A stretch of 64,000 nucleotides of DNA from Sphingomonas sp. PL-96 (GTDB taxonomy: Bacteria; Pseudomonadota; Alphaproteobacteria; Sphingomonadales; Sphingomonadaceae), in NCBI RefSeq assembly GCF_020707215.1, contig NZ_JAJFET010000001.1:620001-684000 (forward strand), written 5' to 3'. The translations under genes were made by a program, and so were the position numbers. This document shows, in pieces, positions 8,477 through 18,418 of this stretch; the stretch's first letter is position 1, and every line of letters begins with the position of its first letter. The notes beneath the pieces were generated by a model that was given only the letters and a program-made list of their open reading frames with translations, searched no databases and was not told the origin of the DNA.

Positions 8477-9229
8477 GTGGCTGATCCCTGGATCTGGCCG
8501 GCAAGCCTGGGCCTGCTTGGGCTCGTCTTCGGCAGCTTCATCGCAACGCTCGCGATCCGCTGGCCGGAGGGGCGATCTAGCCTCTCCGGCCGTTCCGCCT
8601 GCGACGGGTGCAACCGCACCTTGCGCGCCATCGAGCTGGTGCCGGTGCTGAGCTTTCTTGCCCAGCGCGGCCGCTGCCGAAGCTGCGGCGCCAGCATCGC
8701 CCCCAGCCACCTGGCCGTCGAACTCCTCGCCCTGGCCGTCGGCATCGCCAGCGGCCTGGCCGCGCCCGGTTGGCCAGGCGTTGCCGGCGCGGTGTTCGGC
8801 TGGTTGCTCCTGACGCTTGCCGCCATCGACCTGCGCGCCTTCTGGCTGCCCGATCCGCTCACTGCCACGCTGGCGCTGCTCGGGATCGGCGGCGGCCTCG
8901 TCGGCCTCGATCCGCCGCTCGTCGACCGTCTCATCGGCGGCGTGGCGGGCTTCGGTGTGCTGTGGCTGGTCGCCGCCGCCTATCGCGCCGCGCGCGGGCG
9001 GATGGGCCTGGGGGGAGGGGACCCGAAGCTGTTCGGCGCGATCGGCCTCTGGCTCGGCTGGCGCGCGCTCCCGCTGGTGCTGCTTCTCGCCTGCCTGCTT
9101 GGACTGGCGGTGGTGCTGGCCAGCCGAATTCGCCGCCGGCCGCTCACCGCGACCGACCGGCTCCCCCTCGGCACGCTGCTCGCCCCGGCGGCCTTCCTGC
9201 TGTGGCTACTCACACAAGCAGCGGCTTGA
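8477..9229 (+). CDS. A24-family prepilin peptidase
   Basis: Bifunctional membrane aspartyl protease that cleaves and N-methylates type IV pilin-like precursors in the inner membrane. It is 250 aa from GTG at 8477. The N-terminal methylase domain keeps two zinc-type Cys pairs, CDGC (42-45) and CRSC (67-70). About seven hydrophobic segments follow. The two catalytic aspartates are visible in AAIDLRAFWLPD (Asp118) and GGGDPKLFGAIG (Asp182, the GxGD-type motif). No pilin or secretion ATPase genes are adjacent, so the substrates (type II secretion pseudopilins or pili) lie elsewhere. Confidence 0.88.
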   Translation: MADPWIWPASLGLLGLVFGSFIATLAIRWPEGRSSLSGRSACDGCNRTLRAIELVPVLSFLAQRGRCRSCGASIAPSHLAVELLALAVGIASGLAAPGWPGVAGAVFGWLLLTLAAIDLRAFWLPDPLTATLALLGIGGGLVGLDPPLVDRLIGGVAGFGVLWLVAAAYRAARGRMGLGGGDPKLFGAIGLWLGWRALPLVLLLACLLGLAVVLASRIRRRPLTATDRLPLGTLLAPAAFLLWLLTQAAA

Positions 9230-9277
9230 GCGTCCCCGTTCGCAGCGGACACCGACGCCGGTGCGTTCGCCCTAAAC

Positions 9278-9892
9278 CTAAGCCACCGCGCCCGCGAGCG
9301 CCGCCTGCTCCACCCGGTAATGGATCGGCTTGAACGTGCCTCCGTTGGAATCGGGCGCGGAACAGGCGGTAAGGCCGATCACCAGGTCCATGTGCGCGCG
9401 GAAGCGGATGAAGTCGCCCGCCTTGCTGATCGGTGGCAGCACCTTGAGCTTGCCCGTCTCGCCGTCGATGGGCACGTTCATGAAGCAGTTGAACGCCACC
9501 GGGATGCGGTCCGGCGCTACGCCATAGGGCTCCAGCGCGGCCGCCAGATTGCCGAAGCAGCCGCGATGCGGCGGCAGCTTTGGGTAGAAATGATGGAAGG
9601 TGTCGTAGGAGCAGGGGGTCAGCAGGAAATCGTGCCGACCGACCGTGTCCTCGATGATCTCCAGCATCACCTGCGAGCGGTTGGAATAGAGCATGTGCCC
9701 GGTCGAAAGGTACAGCGTCTCGGCATAGTCCAGCGTTCGGCCCGACGAGATCACCTCGTCCAGGTCGTGCGCGTTGAACGCCAGCAGGTCGGCGACCTGC
9801 TCGCCGCGCGGGTCGATCACGGTCAGCGTGTCGCCCTTCGCCAGCCGAAAGGCGGTGCCGCTTCGTTCGGGAATGATATGGTCGGGGATCAC
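9278..9892 (-). CDS. DUF1989 (urea carboxylase-associated family) protein
   Basis: A 204-aa protein of the DUF1989 family, whose members accompany urea or guanidine carboxylase and carbamate-type catabolism. Family blocks visible: VIDPRGEQVADLLAFNAHD, LYSNRSQVMLEIIEDTVG, DFLLTPCSYDTF, CFMNVPID and AHMDLVIGLTACSAPDSNGG. The GTG start at 9892 overlaps the upstream gene's stop as GTGA; an ATG at 9919 is an alternative that would overlap more. It is coupled to a GntA-like N-hydroxylase gene, so the pair likely acts on the same guanidino or amino substrate. The precise reaction is not established. Confidence 0.82.
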   Translation of the reverse strand: MIPDHIIPERSGTAFRLAKGDTLTVIDPRGEQVADLLAFNAHDLDEVISSGRTLDYAETLYLSTGHMLYSNRSQVMLEIIEDTVGRHDFLLTPCSYDTFHHFYPKLPPHRGCFGNLAAALEPYGVAPDRIPVAFNCFMNVPIDGETGKLKVLPPISKAGDFIRFRAHMDLVIGLTACSAPDSNGGTFKPIHYRVEQAALAGAVA

Positions 9893-10572
9893 TCGTCTCC
9901 GGAGTAGTGGAACGGGCAACGCCAGGCCGCGTCGACCTCGCGCCCGCTATACTGGCGCGCCTCGCTGGCAGCGCCGTGGCGGGCGAGCATGGGGTTGCGC
10001 GATCCTGCCAGCGCCTCATCCCGCACCAGGATCTTCTCGCGCATGCTCTCGTACTTGCCCTCGGCGCGCAGGCGCTCGAACTGGTCGTGCAGATTGAACA
10101 CCATCGTCGGCCGGTCGAACCGGCGCGCCGGGCGGCTGGAATGGGGATGCAGCCCAACCACGAAGAACGCCTCGCCCCCGAAGCTCAGCGAGAAATGCGG
10201 GTTCTCCGGATCGGGGCTGACGCGTGCGTCATATTCCTGGCCGCGCCACACATCCTTGTCGGACAGGGACTGGACGCGCTGCCACAGCGCCCGCTCGAAC
10301 TCGGCTTCCGACAGCGTCTCCGGTCCGTCGAACACGACCGCAAAGCTGCGATACATGGTCTTGTCGCGCCGATACTCTTCGGCAAAGCGCAGCAGCGCGT
10401 CGTGAATGCGCACATCGTCCCACGCGCTATCGATACGCGTGCAGCCGAGCACCTCCAGCGTGCCCTTCGCAAGCGCAGCCTTGGCGCCCACGCAAGGGAA
10501 GTCGCGGTCGCTGACGTGCGCGAACAGGAGCGCTTCCAGGCGATCCTGCGCTTCGTGCTTCCAGTGAAACAT
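9889..10572 (-). CDS. GntA-like (YqcI/YcgG family) haem-dependent N-hydroxylase
   Basis: A 227-aa protein of the YqcI/YcgG family. Family knowledge: the characterised member GntA is a haem enzyme that N-hydroxylates a guanidino group in guanitoxin biosynthesis, and relatives hydroxylate arginine-like substrates. Visible blocks: DFPCVGAKAALAKGTLEV near the N-terminus, FAEEYRRDKTMYRSFAVVF, the central PHFSLSFGGEAFFVVGLHPH with candidate haem/substrate His residues, SSRPARRF, and WRCPFHYSGDE at the C-terminus. Start is ATG at 10572. It overlaps the DUF1989 gene by 4 nt. No other guanitoxin genes are nearby, so it is not expected to make guanitoxin. Confidence 0.8.
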   Translation of the reverse strand: MFHWKHEAQDRLEALLFAHVSDRDFPCVGAKAALAKGTLEVLGCTRIDSAWDDVRIHDALLRFAEEYRRDKTMYRSFAVVFDGPETLSEAEFERALWQRVQSLSDKDVWRGQEYDARVSPDPENPHFSLSFGGEAFFVVGLHPHSSRPARRFDRPTMVFNLHDQFERLRAEGKYESMREKILVRDEALAGSRNPMLARHGAASEARQYSGREVDAAWRCPFHYSGDE

Positions 10573-10664
10573 AGGTTGGATTCGATCCTCTTGAGGCGCC
10601 ACTACGTCTGGCGGACGAGTCGGGTTCCGCTGCCCGAACTCGCCCACCAGGCCGCGAGAGGAGC

Positions 10665-11732
10665 TCAATATTTGTCGCGGCGCGGCTTCGCCTGGCGCTT
10701 GCTGGGCAACTGGTCGGCCATGGTAGCGCCGCGACGGCCCGGCGGGCGGGCACGGCCGGTGGTCGAGTCCACCCCGGTCTGGCGTTCGGACTCTGCGTTG
10801 ATCTCCGCGCCGATCAGCACGGCGTAGCAGGAGACGTAGAGCCACATCAGCAGCACCACGACCGCGCCCAGTGCGCCATAGGTCGCGTTGTAGTTTGCGA
10901 AATTGGCCGCATAGACGCCGAAGCCCAGCGTCGCGATGCCCCACAACAGGGTCGCCGCGACCGAGCCAATCGACAGCCACTGCCACTGGGCGCGGGCACG
11001 GTCCGGGGCATAGCGGTAGATAAAGGCAAAGGTGCTGCTGGCGATCAGGATCGCGACCACCCAGGTCAGGATCTGGATCGTGATCACGCCTGCACGTCCG
11101 AGCACATCGGCCGCCCCCTGCAGATAGCCGAGCGCGCCGGCCGAGAAGAGCCCGACCAGCGCCGCGACGACCGCACCCACCGTCAGCAGCGCCGAGGCGA
11201 GCGTCGTCTGGATGATGTTGCGGCTTTCATCTTCCTCATAGATCACGTTCAGCGCCTGGATGACTGCGCTGGACGCGCGCATCGCGCCATAGATCGAAAA
11301 GAACAACGCAATGGCGAGCCCAAGGCCTGCCTTGGACGCCGCGGTGGTCGCCACCGAGATCAACTGGTCGGAGATCAGCCGTGCGGCATCGGCTGGCACC
11401 AACTCGAAGATCGTCTTCATATGCTCGGCGACCGTGTTCGGATCGGCGACGAGGCCATAGGTCATGACGATCGCACCAAGCAGCGGCACGAACGACAGGA
11501 AGCAGTAAAAGGCGACGCCGGCGGCCATCAGCGACAGGTTGTGATAGCCGTCCATCGTGTAGACGCGCTTCAGGATCGACTTCCAGGCCGCCCAGGGATG
11601 CTGCCACGGACGTGTGGAGTCGACGCCGGGTACTTCATGCGGCTCCGGATGGAGCTTGGTCTCGGTCGGGTCGGCCGCGGGTGCGCTTTGGCCGGCGGGG
11701 GGGCTGCCGGTTGGGATCGCAGCGTCGGTCAT
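10665..11732 (-). CDS. YihY/BrkB-family inner-membrane protein
   Basis: A 355-aa polytopic membrane protein of the YihY (virulence factor BrkB, formerly 'ribonuclease BN') family. A charged, Pro-rich N-terminus of about 45 residues precedes WKSILKRVYTMDGYHNLSLM and the hallmark AAGVAFYCFLSFVPLLGAIV. Six hydrophobic segments follow, with EEDESRNI in a loop and GALGAVVVLLMWLYVSCYAVLIGAEINAE near the end. The tail is basic (RQAKPRRDKY). Function of the family is unsettled; transport across the inner membrane is the usual suggestion. The ATG at 11732 is chosen over one at 11783, which adds a non-conserved basic stretch. Confidence 0.85.
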   Translation of the reverse strand: MTDAAIPTGSPPAGQSAPAADPTETKLHPEPHEVPGVDSTRPWQHPWAAWKSILKRVYTMDGYHNLSLMAAGVAFYCFLSFVPLLGAIVMTYGLVADPNTVAEHMKTIFELVPADAARLISDQLISVATTAASKAGLGLAIALFFSIYGAMRASSAVIQALNVIYEEDESRNIIQTTLASALLTVGAVVAALVGLFSAGALGYLQGAADVLGRAGVITIQILTWVVAILIASSTFAFIYRYAPDRARAQWQWLSIGSVAATLLWGIATLGFGVYAANFANYNATYGALGAVVVLLMWLYVSCYAVLIGAEINAESERQTGVDSTTGRARPPGRRGATMADQLPSKRQAKPRRDKY

Positions 11733-11894
11733 CGTGTCATCCTTGATTCCGGTCTTTCGCCCTGAAACGCGCGTGGCCGCCATCCGGATGCAGGGCGAAA
11801 GCTTTGTGCCGGAATGGAACTAACAAGCCTCATCATCGGTTGGGACGGCGTGGGGCAGGTGTGCGCGTACGCCTGGAGAAGTTGCGGGGAGCGT

Positions 11895-14093
11895 GTGGGG
11901 GATCATCGTCGTCAGCTGTACTGGAGCCTGTTGGCCAGTACGTTCGTGATGCCGGTCGCGATTGCCGCGCCCGTGATGCAGCTCTCAAGCCCGCCCGCTA
12001 CTGCCGCAGGCGGCGCTCCGGCGGCCGACCCCGTCAATGCTCAGGATCGCCAGACGCAAGCGGGCGAGCCGCAGGGCGACATCGTGCCCGAAGCGGAATT
12101 CGATACTTCCCTGCCGCCGCTGAGCGGGGACATCAACGCGCCGCTGGAGGCGATGCCCGCCGCCACCCCGGATACATCGGCCCCGACGACGCGCGTCACG
12201 TCGCCAGCGCAGAATGGTGCAGCACCGGCGCAGCCAGGCGCCACGACCGGCGAAGCGATCGCCGATGCGCCGCTGCCGGAAGAAACCGAACTCGCGCAGC
12301 CGCTGCCCCCGATCGCCACCTTTGACGCGAACCCGGTCGAAGTCGCCGGTGTCGACGACGAGCGTGCGGTGCAGATCCGCTACAAGGTTGCGGTCAACGG
12401 TTTGGACGAGATCGACACGCTCGACCGCTTCGGTAGCTTGTCCTCCCTCAAGAAGGGCGATGGCAAGGCCGCGAATGCCGCGATGATCAGTGCGCGCGCC
12501 AAGGAGGACGAGCAACTCGCCGTCCGGATCCTTCAGGCAGAGGGCTATTACGACGGCACCGCCATCTCGACGATCGAGAAGGCAGAGGGCGGCAACGTCC
12601 GGGTGACGATCAACGCGACGCCGGGTCGCCAGTACAAGTTCGCCTCGATCAAGGTCGATGCGCAGCCCACGACCCCGCCGAACCTGGTGGACAAGGAACT
12701 GCCGCTCAAGGTCGGCGAGCCGATCATCGCGGAGCGGGTGCAGGCAGCCGAGGCCAATGTCAGCCTGAAGCTGCCGCAGCAGGGCTATCCCTTCGTCAAG
12801 GTCGGCGATCGCGACATCCTGCTCGACGAGCAGGCGGTCACTGGCGACTATACGCTGCCCGTCGACACGGGGCCGCGTTCCTCGTTCGGCGGCTACACCA
12901 CCGACGGCAAGCTTGCCTTTGATGCCGAGCATGTCGGCGTACTCGCGCGCTTTGACCGCGGCGAACTCTTCGACACGCGCAAGGTCGACGACCTGCGTGA
13001 CGCGCTGGTCGCGACCGGCCTGTTCTCCAGCGTGTCGGTCGAGCCGACGCGGACCGGCCAGATCGCCGCGGACGGCACCGAGATCGTCGACCTCGCCGTC
13101 CACCAGAACGCCGGCCCCGCGCGCACGCTTGCGGCCGAGGCGGGATACGGCACCGGCCAGGGCTTCCGTCTCTCGGGCAGCTGGACGCATCGCAATCTTT
13201 TCAAGCCGGAAGGTGCGCTGATCATCACCGGCGTCGGCGGCACGCAGGAGCAGGGGCTGGGCGCCACCTTCCGCCGGCAGAATGCCGGCCAGCGCGACCG
13301 CACCGTCAGCCTGACCGCCAACGCGAACCACACCAACTACGACGCCTATGAAGCGTTCACCGCGACCCTGGCGGGCAAGATCTCGTATGACTCGACGCCG
13401 ATTTGGCAGAAGCGGTTCACCTATTCCTATGGGTTCGAACTGGTCGGCACGAACGAAGATGTCTGGAACTTCGAAAAGAACGAGCGCGATCGAGGCACCT
13501 ATTTCATCGCCGCGCTGCCGGTGTTCGGCGGCTTCGACACGTCGGACGATCTGCTCAATCCGACCAAGGGCTTCCGCCTGAAACTCAACGCCAGCCCCGA
13601 GACCTCCGTACGCGGCAACGTCAAGCCCTATGGCCGCTTCATGGTCGAGGGCACTGCCTATTATCCGGTGAGCTCCAGCATCGTGCTCGCTGGCCGCGCG
13701 CGCGCCGGCAGCATCGTCGGCGTCGACCGCGACGACCTCGCACCCTCGCGGCGCTATTATGCGGGCGGTGGCGGCTCGGTCCGCGGCTTCGGGTATCAGG
13801 AACTGGGGCCCCGCGATCCCGACGGGGATCCGATCGGCGGGCGCAGCCTCAACGAATTCGCGATCGAGGCGCGCTATCGCTTCGGCAACTTCGGCATCGT
13901 GCCCTTCCTGGATGCCGGCCAGGTCTATGAAAGCTCCACCCCCGACGCTTCCGACCTGCGCTTCGGCGCGGGCATCGGCGGCCGCTTCTACACCAATTTC
14001 GGCCCGCTCCGCGTGGACGTCGCAACGCCGCTGAAGCGGCGTGAAGGCGAGTCCAAGGTGGCCCTCTACATCTCGATCGGGCAGGCGTTCTGA
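11895..14093 (+). CDS. tamA: outer-membrane assembly factor TamA (BamA superfamily)
   Basis: Outer-membrane half of the translocation and assembly module. The GTG at 11895 gives a clean signal peptide (RRQLYWSLLASTFVMPVAIA) behind GGGGAG; an ATG at 11814 would add about 27 non-signal residues. A Pro/Ala-rich linker of about 120 residues precedes POTRA-like repeats (YYDGTAISTI, GYPFVKVGDRDILLD, FDRGELFDTRKVDDLRDAL). The C-terminal half is a 16-strand barrel with the diagnostic lid motif GGGSVRGFGYQELGPRD and a terminal aromatic residue (IGQAF). tamB starts on the last base of the stop codon, the standard tamAB operon, so it contacts TamB in the periplasm. Confidence 0.9.
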   Translation: MGDHRRQLYWSLLASTFVMPVAIAAPVMQLSSPPATAAGGAPAADPVNAQDRQTQAGEPQGDIVPEAEFDTSLPPLSGDINAPLEAMPAATPDTSAPTTRVTSPAQNGAAPAQPGATTGEAIADAPLPEETELAQPLPPIATFDANPVEVAGVDDERAVQIRYKVAVNGLDEIDTLDRFGSLSSLKKGDGKAANAAMISARAKEDEQLAVRILQAEGYYDGTAISTIEKAEGGNVRVTINATPGRQYKFASIKVDAQPTTPPNLVDKELPLKVGEPIIAERVQAAEANVSLKLPQQGYPFVKVGDRDILLDEQAVTGDYTLPVDTGPRSSFGGYTTDGKLAFDAEHVGVLARFDRGELFDTRKVDDLRDALVATGLFSSVSVEPTRTGQIAADGTEIVDLAVHQNAGPARTLAAEAGYGTGQGFRLSGSWTHRNLFKPEGALIITGVGGTQEQGLGATFRRQNAGQRDRTVSLTANANHTNYDAYEAFTATLAGKISYDSTPIWQKRFTYSYGFELVGTNEDVWNFEKNERDRGTYFIAALPVFGGFDTSDDLLNPTKGFRLKLNASPETSVRGNVKPYGRFMVEGTAYYPVSSSIVLAGRARAGSIVGVDRDDLAPSRRYYAGGGGSVRGFGYQELGPRDPDGDPIGGRSLNEFAIEARYRFGNFGIVPFLDAGQVYESSTPDASDLRFGAGIGGRFYTNFGPLRVDVATPLKRREGESKVALYISIGQAF

Positions 14094-17000
14094 TGGCCGA
14101 AGACGTGATCCGCGACACCGGCGCCGGCGAAGAACGCGTGGTCGTGATCGACCGCCGGCCATTGTGGCAGCGCATCGCCAAATGGGTGGCGATCGTCCTG
14201 CTTGGGCTGGTCCTGCTGCTCGTCGTCCTGGTGCTGGGGTTGAACACGCGTCCGGGCCAGGGTTTCCTGGTGCGCCAGATCAACAATTTTTCGACCGCCT
14301 CGGGGCTCAAGGTCCATGTCGGCAGGATCGAGGGCTCGCTGTACGGCGCGATGGTCATCCATGACCTGGAACTGCGCGATCCCAAGGGCGTGTTCGCCTC
14401 GTCGCCACAGGTTGCGCTCGACTGGCGCCCCTTTGCCTTTGCGCGCAGCCATGTCGACGTACGCTCGCTGACCAGCCCGCTGATCCGCTACGACCGCAAT
14501 CCCCAGCTGCTGCCGACACCGCCCAGCCAGGACCAGGGGCCGCTGCTCCCGGATTATGACATCGACGTCGACAAGCTGTCGGTCGGCCGGCTGGAGATCG
14601 GTCCGGCGGTGGCCGGCCAGCGCTACATCGCCAGGATCGATGGTCAGGCGCACATCGCCGACCGCCGCGCGCAGATCCAGGCGACGGGCGCGACGATCGC
14701 GGGCGCGGGCGTCGCCGGGGGTGACCAGCTCGTACTCCGCCTCGACGCGGTTCCGGACGACAACAAGCTCGACGTCGACCTGCGCGTTTCCGCCCCTAGC
14801 AACGGGCTGGTGGCCGGTTTGGCCGGGCTGAAGGCGCCGTTGACGCTGAACGTCGATGGGCGGGGTGCCTGGAGCAACTGGCGCGGCCGCGCTGCCGGGA
14901 CGCTTGGCGGGCAGCCGCTCGTGGACCTGAACGTCCTCGGTCGCTCCGGCAATTTCCAGGTCCGCGGCTTTGCCCGGCCGGGTCTCTACCTCGAAGGACC
15001 GGTCGAGCGGCTGACTGCGCCGCGGCTCGAGATCGCCCTCGACACCGCGCTCGACGAACGCGTCGTCGACGCCAAGCTCCGCCTGCGCTCGGACGCGCTG
15101 TCGGTGGCTACCGACGGCAAGGTCGATCTGGGCCAGAGCCGCTTCGGCGATTTCCGGGTCGAGGCGATGCTGCTCACCCCGGGCTCGATTGCGCCGAACC
15201 TCAACGGCCGCTCGGTGCGCGCCGCCGTCGTGCTCGACGGCCCGTTCCGCACGCCCACCGTTGATTACAAGGTGCAGGCAGCCGCCCTCGGCTTCGGCGA
15301 GACCGTGGTTGAGCAGCTGTATGCAGAGGGCAAGGCGACGATCGACAGCGAGCGCATCCTGATCCCCATCAACGCCAAGGCGCGTCGCGTCTCCGGGCTG
15401 AACGCCGCGGCCGGCGGGCTCGTCACCAACGTTGCGATCAACGGCGATCTGGCCATCAGCAACGGCGACCAAGTCCTCTCGGACAATCTGCGCCTGCGCT
15501 CGGACCGCATCGACGCAACCGCGATTATCGCCGCCAACCTTTCGACCGGCCGCTACACCGGCGCGCTGAAGGGGCGGATCAACAACTACGAAGTCGCCAG
15601 CATCGGCATCATCAATCTCCAGACCGACGCGGATCTCTATACGGCTGCGAACGGCGGCTACGGCATCCGCGGCCGGGTCGTCGCGCAGACCAAGCAGCTG
15701 TTCAACGAGGGTATCCGCAACTTCCTGGGCGGCAATGCGACCACCTCGGCCAACATCGCCTACAGCCCGGAAGGCATCATCAGCTTCTCGAACCTGAAGC
15801 TGAGCGCGCCGCAGTTCCGCGTCCTGCGCGGTTCGGGTCGATACGATCCAGCCGGGCCGCTGCTGGTCAATGCCGATGCCTATTCGACGCAATACGGCCC
15901 CTTGAGCGCGCGCGTGTCCGGATCGATGGCCGCGCCGGTCGTCTCGCTGCGGGCGCCACGTCCGGGCGTCGGCGTCGGTCTTGTCGACCTGAAGGCGGAT
16001 GTCCGCGGGCAGGGGGATCGCTATGCGATCGTCGCATCCGGCGGGACCAACTATGGTCCCTTCAATGCCAATGTCCTGCTCGCGACGGCGCCGCGCCTGA
16101 CGGCGGACATCCGCTCCGCCACCTTTGCCGGCGTGAACATCAACGGTCGCGTCCAGGCGACGAGCGCCGGGCCGTTCGCCGGGCGACTCAACTTCTCGGG
16201 CTCCGGCATCAACGGCGTCGCCAATCTGGGCGCGGCCGGCAAGTATCAGCGCGCCGACCTCAACGCGCGTGCCTATAACGCCCGCATCCCGGGCCAGTCG
16301 GGGATCACCATCGGCCAGGCGATCGTGAACGCCTCCGCAATCCTTTACGACCAGCCGCAGATCGTCGCCGATGCCCAGCTCGGCAACTTCCGCAGCGGCG
16401 AGATGGTGGTGACCCGCGCGCGGGCGAAGGTGAACTATCGCGGCGGCAACGGCACGGCGCAGCTCCTGGCCGAGGGGTCGTCGGGCGTGCCCTTCCGCGT
16501 CGCCGCAAATGCCAAGCTCAGCCCGAACGAGTATCTCGTGGCCCTGCAGGGCGTCGGCAACAACGTGAACTTCCGCACCGCCAATCCGGCGCGGATCGTA
16601 CCGGGTTCGGGCGGGTATCGCCTCTACCCGACCCGCATCAACTTCGATCGTGGATCGATGCGGATCGCCGGCACCTATGGGTCGGGCATGGCGCTCCAGT
16701 CGCGCCTCGACAGCCTGGACCTGAGCCTGCTCAATGCCTTCATGCCGGGCCTGGGGGTCGGCGGCACCGCCACCGGCAGCCTCGACTTCGCCCAGCCGAG
16801 CGGCGCCAGCTTCCCGCAGGCAGATGCGCGGCTGACGGTGCGCAACTTCACCCGCTCCAGCCTGGCCGCGGTGTCCGAACCGGTCGACATCGTCTTTGCC
16901 GGCGACCTGAAGCCGGAAGGCGGCAGCGGCCGCGCACTGATCCGCCGTGGCACGACCACGGTCGGGCGGATGGTCGCCAACCTGCGTCCGCTGGCGCCGG

Positions 17001-18340
17001 GTAGCGGCTCCTGGTCGACGCGCTTGATGGCGGCGCCGCTGTCCGGCGGCATCCGCTACAACGGTCCGGCGGGCGTACTCTTCTCGTTCGCGGGGCAGGC
17101 CAACCAGCAGCTGTCCGGCCCGATCGGCATCGCGGCCGACTTCGGCGGGCGGGTCCAGGCCCCGCGCCTGGTGGGCGTCGTTCGGGCGAACAACCTCACC
17201 TATGAGAATGAGGCGCTGGGCACTCGGCTCACCAACATGAAGATCGACGGCCGCTTCAACAACGACCGTTTCGAGCTGACGACGCTTACCGCCAAGGCGG
17301 GTGAAGGCAGCCTCTCGGCCCAGGGAAGTGTCGGCCTGGCTGCGGACAGCGGCTATCCGATCGATATCCGCGCGACGCTCAACAATGCACAACTCGCGCG
17401 CAGCGACGCCCTCGGTGCGTCCGCCAGCGGCGAAATCCGCGTGCTCAACAATGCGCAGGGCGGGTCGATCACCGGCCAGCTGAGCATCCCGGAGGCGCGC
17501 TATGCCGTCGCCTTCCAGGGGTCGGCCGAGGTGCCCGTGCTCACCGGCATTCGCCGCAAGAGCGAAGTGCGCGCGGCTGCGGCCAATCCGAAGCCGGCGG
17601 CACCTGCCGCGCCGGTTGGCCTGTTCAAGCTCGACCTGCGCGTGCGTGCGCCCAACCAGCTCTACGTTTCCGGCATGGGGCTCGAGTCCGAGTGGAAGGC
17701 GGATCTGCGGATCGGCGGCACCTCGGCGGCGCCGCGCATCGCTGGCAGCCTGGATCTGATCCGCGGCACCTATTCGTTCGCCGGCAAGGAGTTCGATGTC
17801 GAGCGTGGCAAGATCAGCTTCCAGGGCGAGGACTTCACCAACCCCGTGATCGACATCGAGGCAAGCACCACCGTCGAGGACGTAACCGCCTCGATCGTCG
17901 TCGGTGGCAATGCCCAGGCGCCGCGCATCACCTTCACCTCCACCCCCGCGCTTGCGCAGGATGAAGTGCTGGCACGGCTGCTGTTCGGCCGTTCGGTGAC
18001 CGACCTGTCGGCGACCGAGGCGATCCAGCTGGCCTCCGCGCTCAATTCGCTGCGTGGCGGCGGCGGTGGCGGCGGGCTCAACCCGCTCGGCAAGCTGCGT
18101 TCGGCGACGGGCATCGACCGGCTGCGGATCCTGGGCAGCGACGAGGCCACCGGTCGCGGTACCGCGCTCGCCGCCGGCCAGTATCTGACGGACGACATCT
18201 ACATCGAGATCATCACCGACGCGAAGGGCTTCACCGCCACCCAGCTGGAAGTGGCGCTCACCAAGGCGCTGAGCGTGCTCTCGCAGACCGGGTCGTTCGG
18301 CGGGTCGAACGTTAACGTGCGCTACTCGAAGAACTACTGA
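14093..18340 (+). CDS. tamB: translocation/assembly module protein TamB
   Basis: Very long (1415 aa) periplasm-spanning AsmA-like protein anchored in the inner membrane. One N-terminal transmembrane helix (WVAIVLLGLVLLLVVLVLGL, about residues 25-44) is followed by repeated beta-rich segments forming the hydrophobic groove thought to carry phospholipid or substrate to the outer membrane. The C-terminal DUF490/TamB domain is clear: GTYSFAGKEFDVERGKISF, IDIEASTTVEDVTASIVVGG, EVLARLLFGRSVTDLSATEA and the terminal NVNVRYSKNY. It overlaps tamA by 1 nt (TGATG). Length is normal for alphaproteobacterial TamB. Confidence 0.93.
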   Translation: MAEDVIRDTGAGEERVVVIDRRPLWQRIAKWVAIVLLGLVLLLVVLVLGLNTRPGQGFLVRQINNFSTASGLKVHVGRIEGSLYGAMVIHDLELRDPKGVFASSPQVALDWRPFAFARSHVDVRSLTSPLIRYDRNPQLLPTPPSQDQGPLLPDYDIDVDKLSVGRLEIGPAVAGQRYIARIDGQAHIADRRAQIQATGATIAGAGVAGGDQLVLRLDAVPDDNKLDVDLRVSAPSNGLVAGLAGLKAPLTLNVDGRGAWSNWRGRAAGTLGGQPLVDLNVLGRSGNFQVRGFARPGLYLEGPVERLTAPRLEIALDTALDERVVDAKLRLRSDALSVATDGKVDLGQSRFGDFRVEAMLLTPGSIAPNLNGRSVRAAVVLDGPFRTPTVDYKVQAAALGFGETVVEQLYAEGKATIDSERILIPINAKARRVSGLNAAAGGLVTNVAINGDLAISNGDQVLSDNLRLRSDRIDATAIIAANLSTGRYTGALKGRINNYEVASIGIINLQTDADLYTAANGGYGIRGRVVAQTKQLFNEGIRNFLGGNATTSANIAYSPEGIISFSNLKLSAPQFRVLRGSGRYDPAGPLLVNADAYSTQYGPLSARVSGSMAAPVVSLRAPRPGVGVGLVDLKADVRGQGDRYAIVASGGTNYGPFNANVLLATAPRLTADIRSATFAGVNINGRVQATSAGPFAGRLNFSGSGINGVANLGAAGKYQRADLNARAYNARIPGQSGITIGQAIVNASAILYDQPQIVADAQLGNFRSGEMVVTRARAKVNYRGGNGTAQLLAEGSSGVPFRVAANAKLSPNEYLVALQGVGNNVNFRTANPARIVPGSGGYRLYPTRINFDRGSMRIAGTYGSGMALQSRLDSLDLSLLNAFMPGLGVGGTATGSLDFAQPSGASFPQADARLTVRNFTRSSLAAVSEPVDIVFAGDLKPEGGSGRALIRRGTTTVGRMVANLRPLAPGSGSWSTRLMAAPLSGGIRYNGPAGVLFSFAGQANQQLSGPIGIAADFGGRVQAPRLVGVVRANNLTYENEALGTRLTNMKIDGRFNNDRFELTTLTAKAGEGSLSAQGSVGLAADSGYPIDIRATLNNAQLARSDALGASASGEIRVLNNAQGGSITGQLSIPEARYAVAFQGSAEVPVLTGIRRKSEVRAAAANPKPAAPAAPVGLFKLDLRVRAPNQLYVSGMGLESEWKADLRIGGTSAAPRIAGSLDLIRGTYSFAGKEFDVERGKISFQGEDFTNPVIDIEASTTVEDVTASIVVGGNAQAPRITFTSTPALAQDEVLARLLFGRSVTDLSATEAIQLASALNSLRGGGGGGGLNPLGKLRSATGIDRLRILGSDEATGRGTALAAGQYLTDDIYIEIITDAKGFTATQLEVALTKALSVLSQTGSFGGSNVNVRYSKNY

Positions 18341-18418
18341 CCGGGCGGTCGGCGTGCCGGTATGGCACGCCGGCGGCTTGGGCGCAGAGTTCGCTGCGGT
18401 AGAGATCGACGGCGGCGT

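Noticed and set aside
11985..14162. A 725-residue minus-strand frame opposite tamA
   Set aside because: Low-complexity antisense translation without motifs; tamA is clear on the plus strand.
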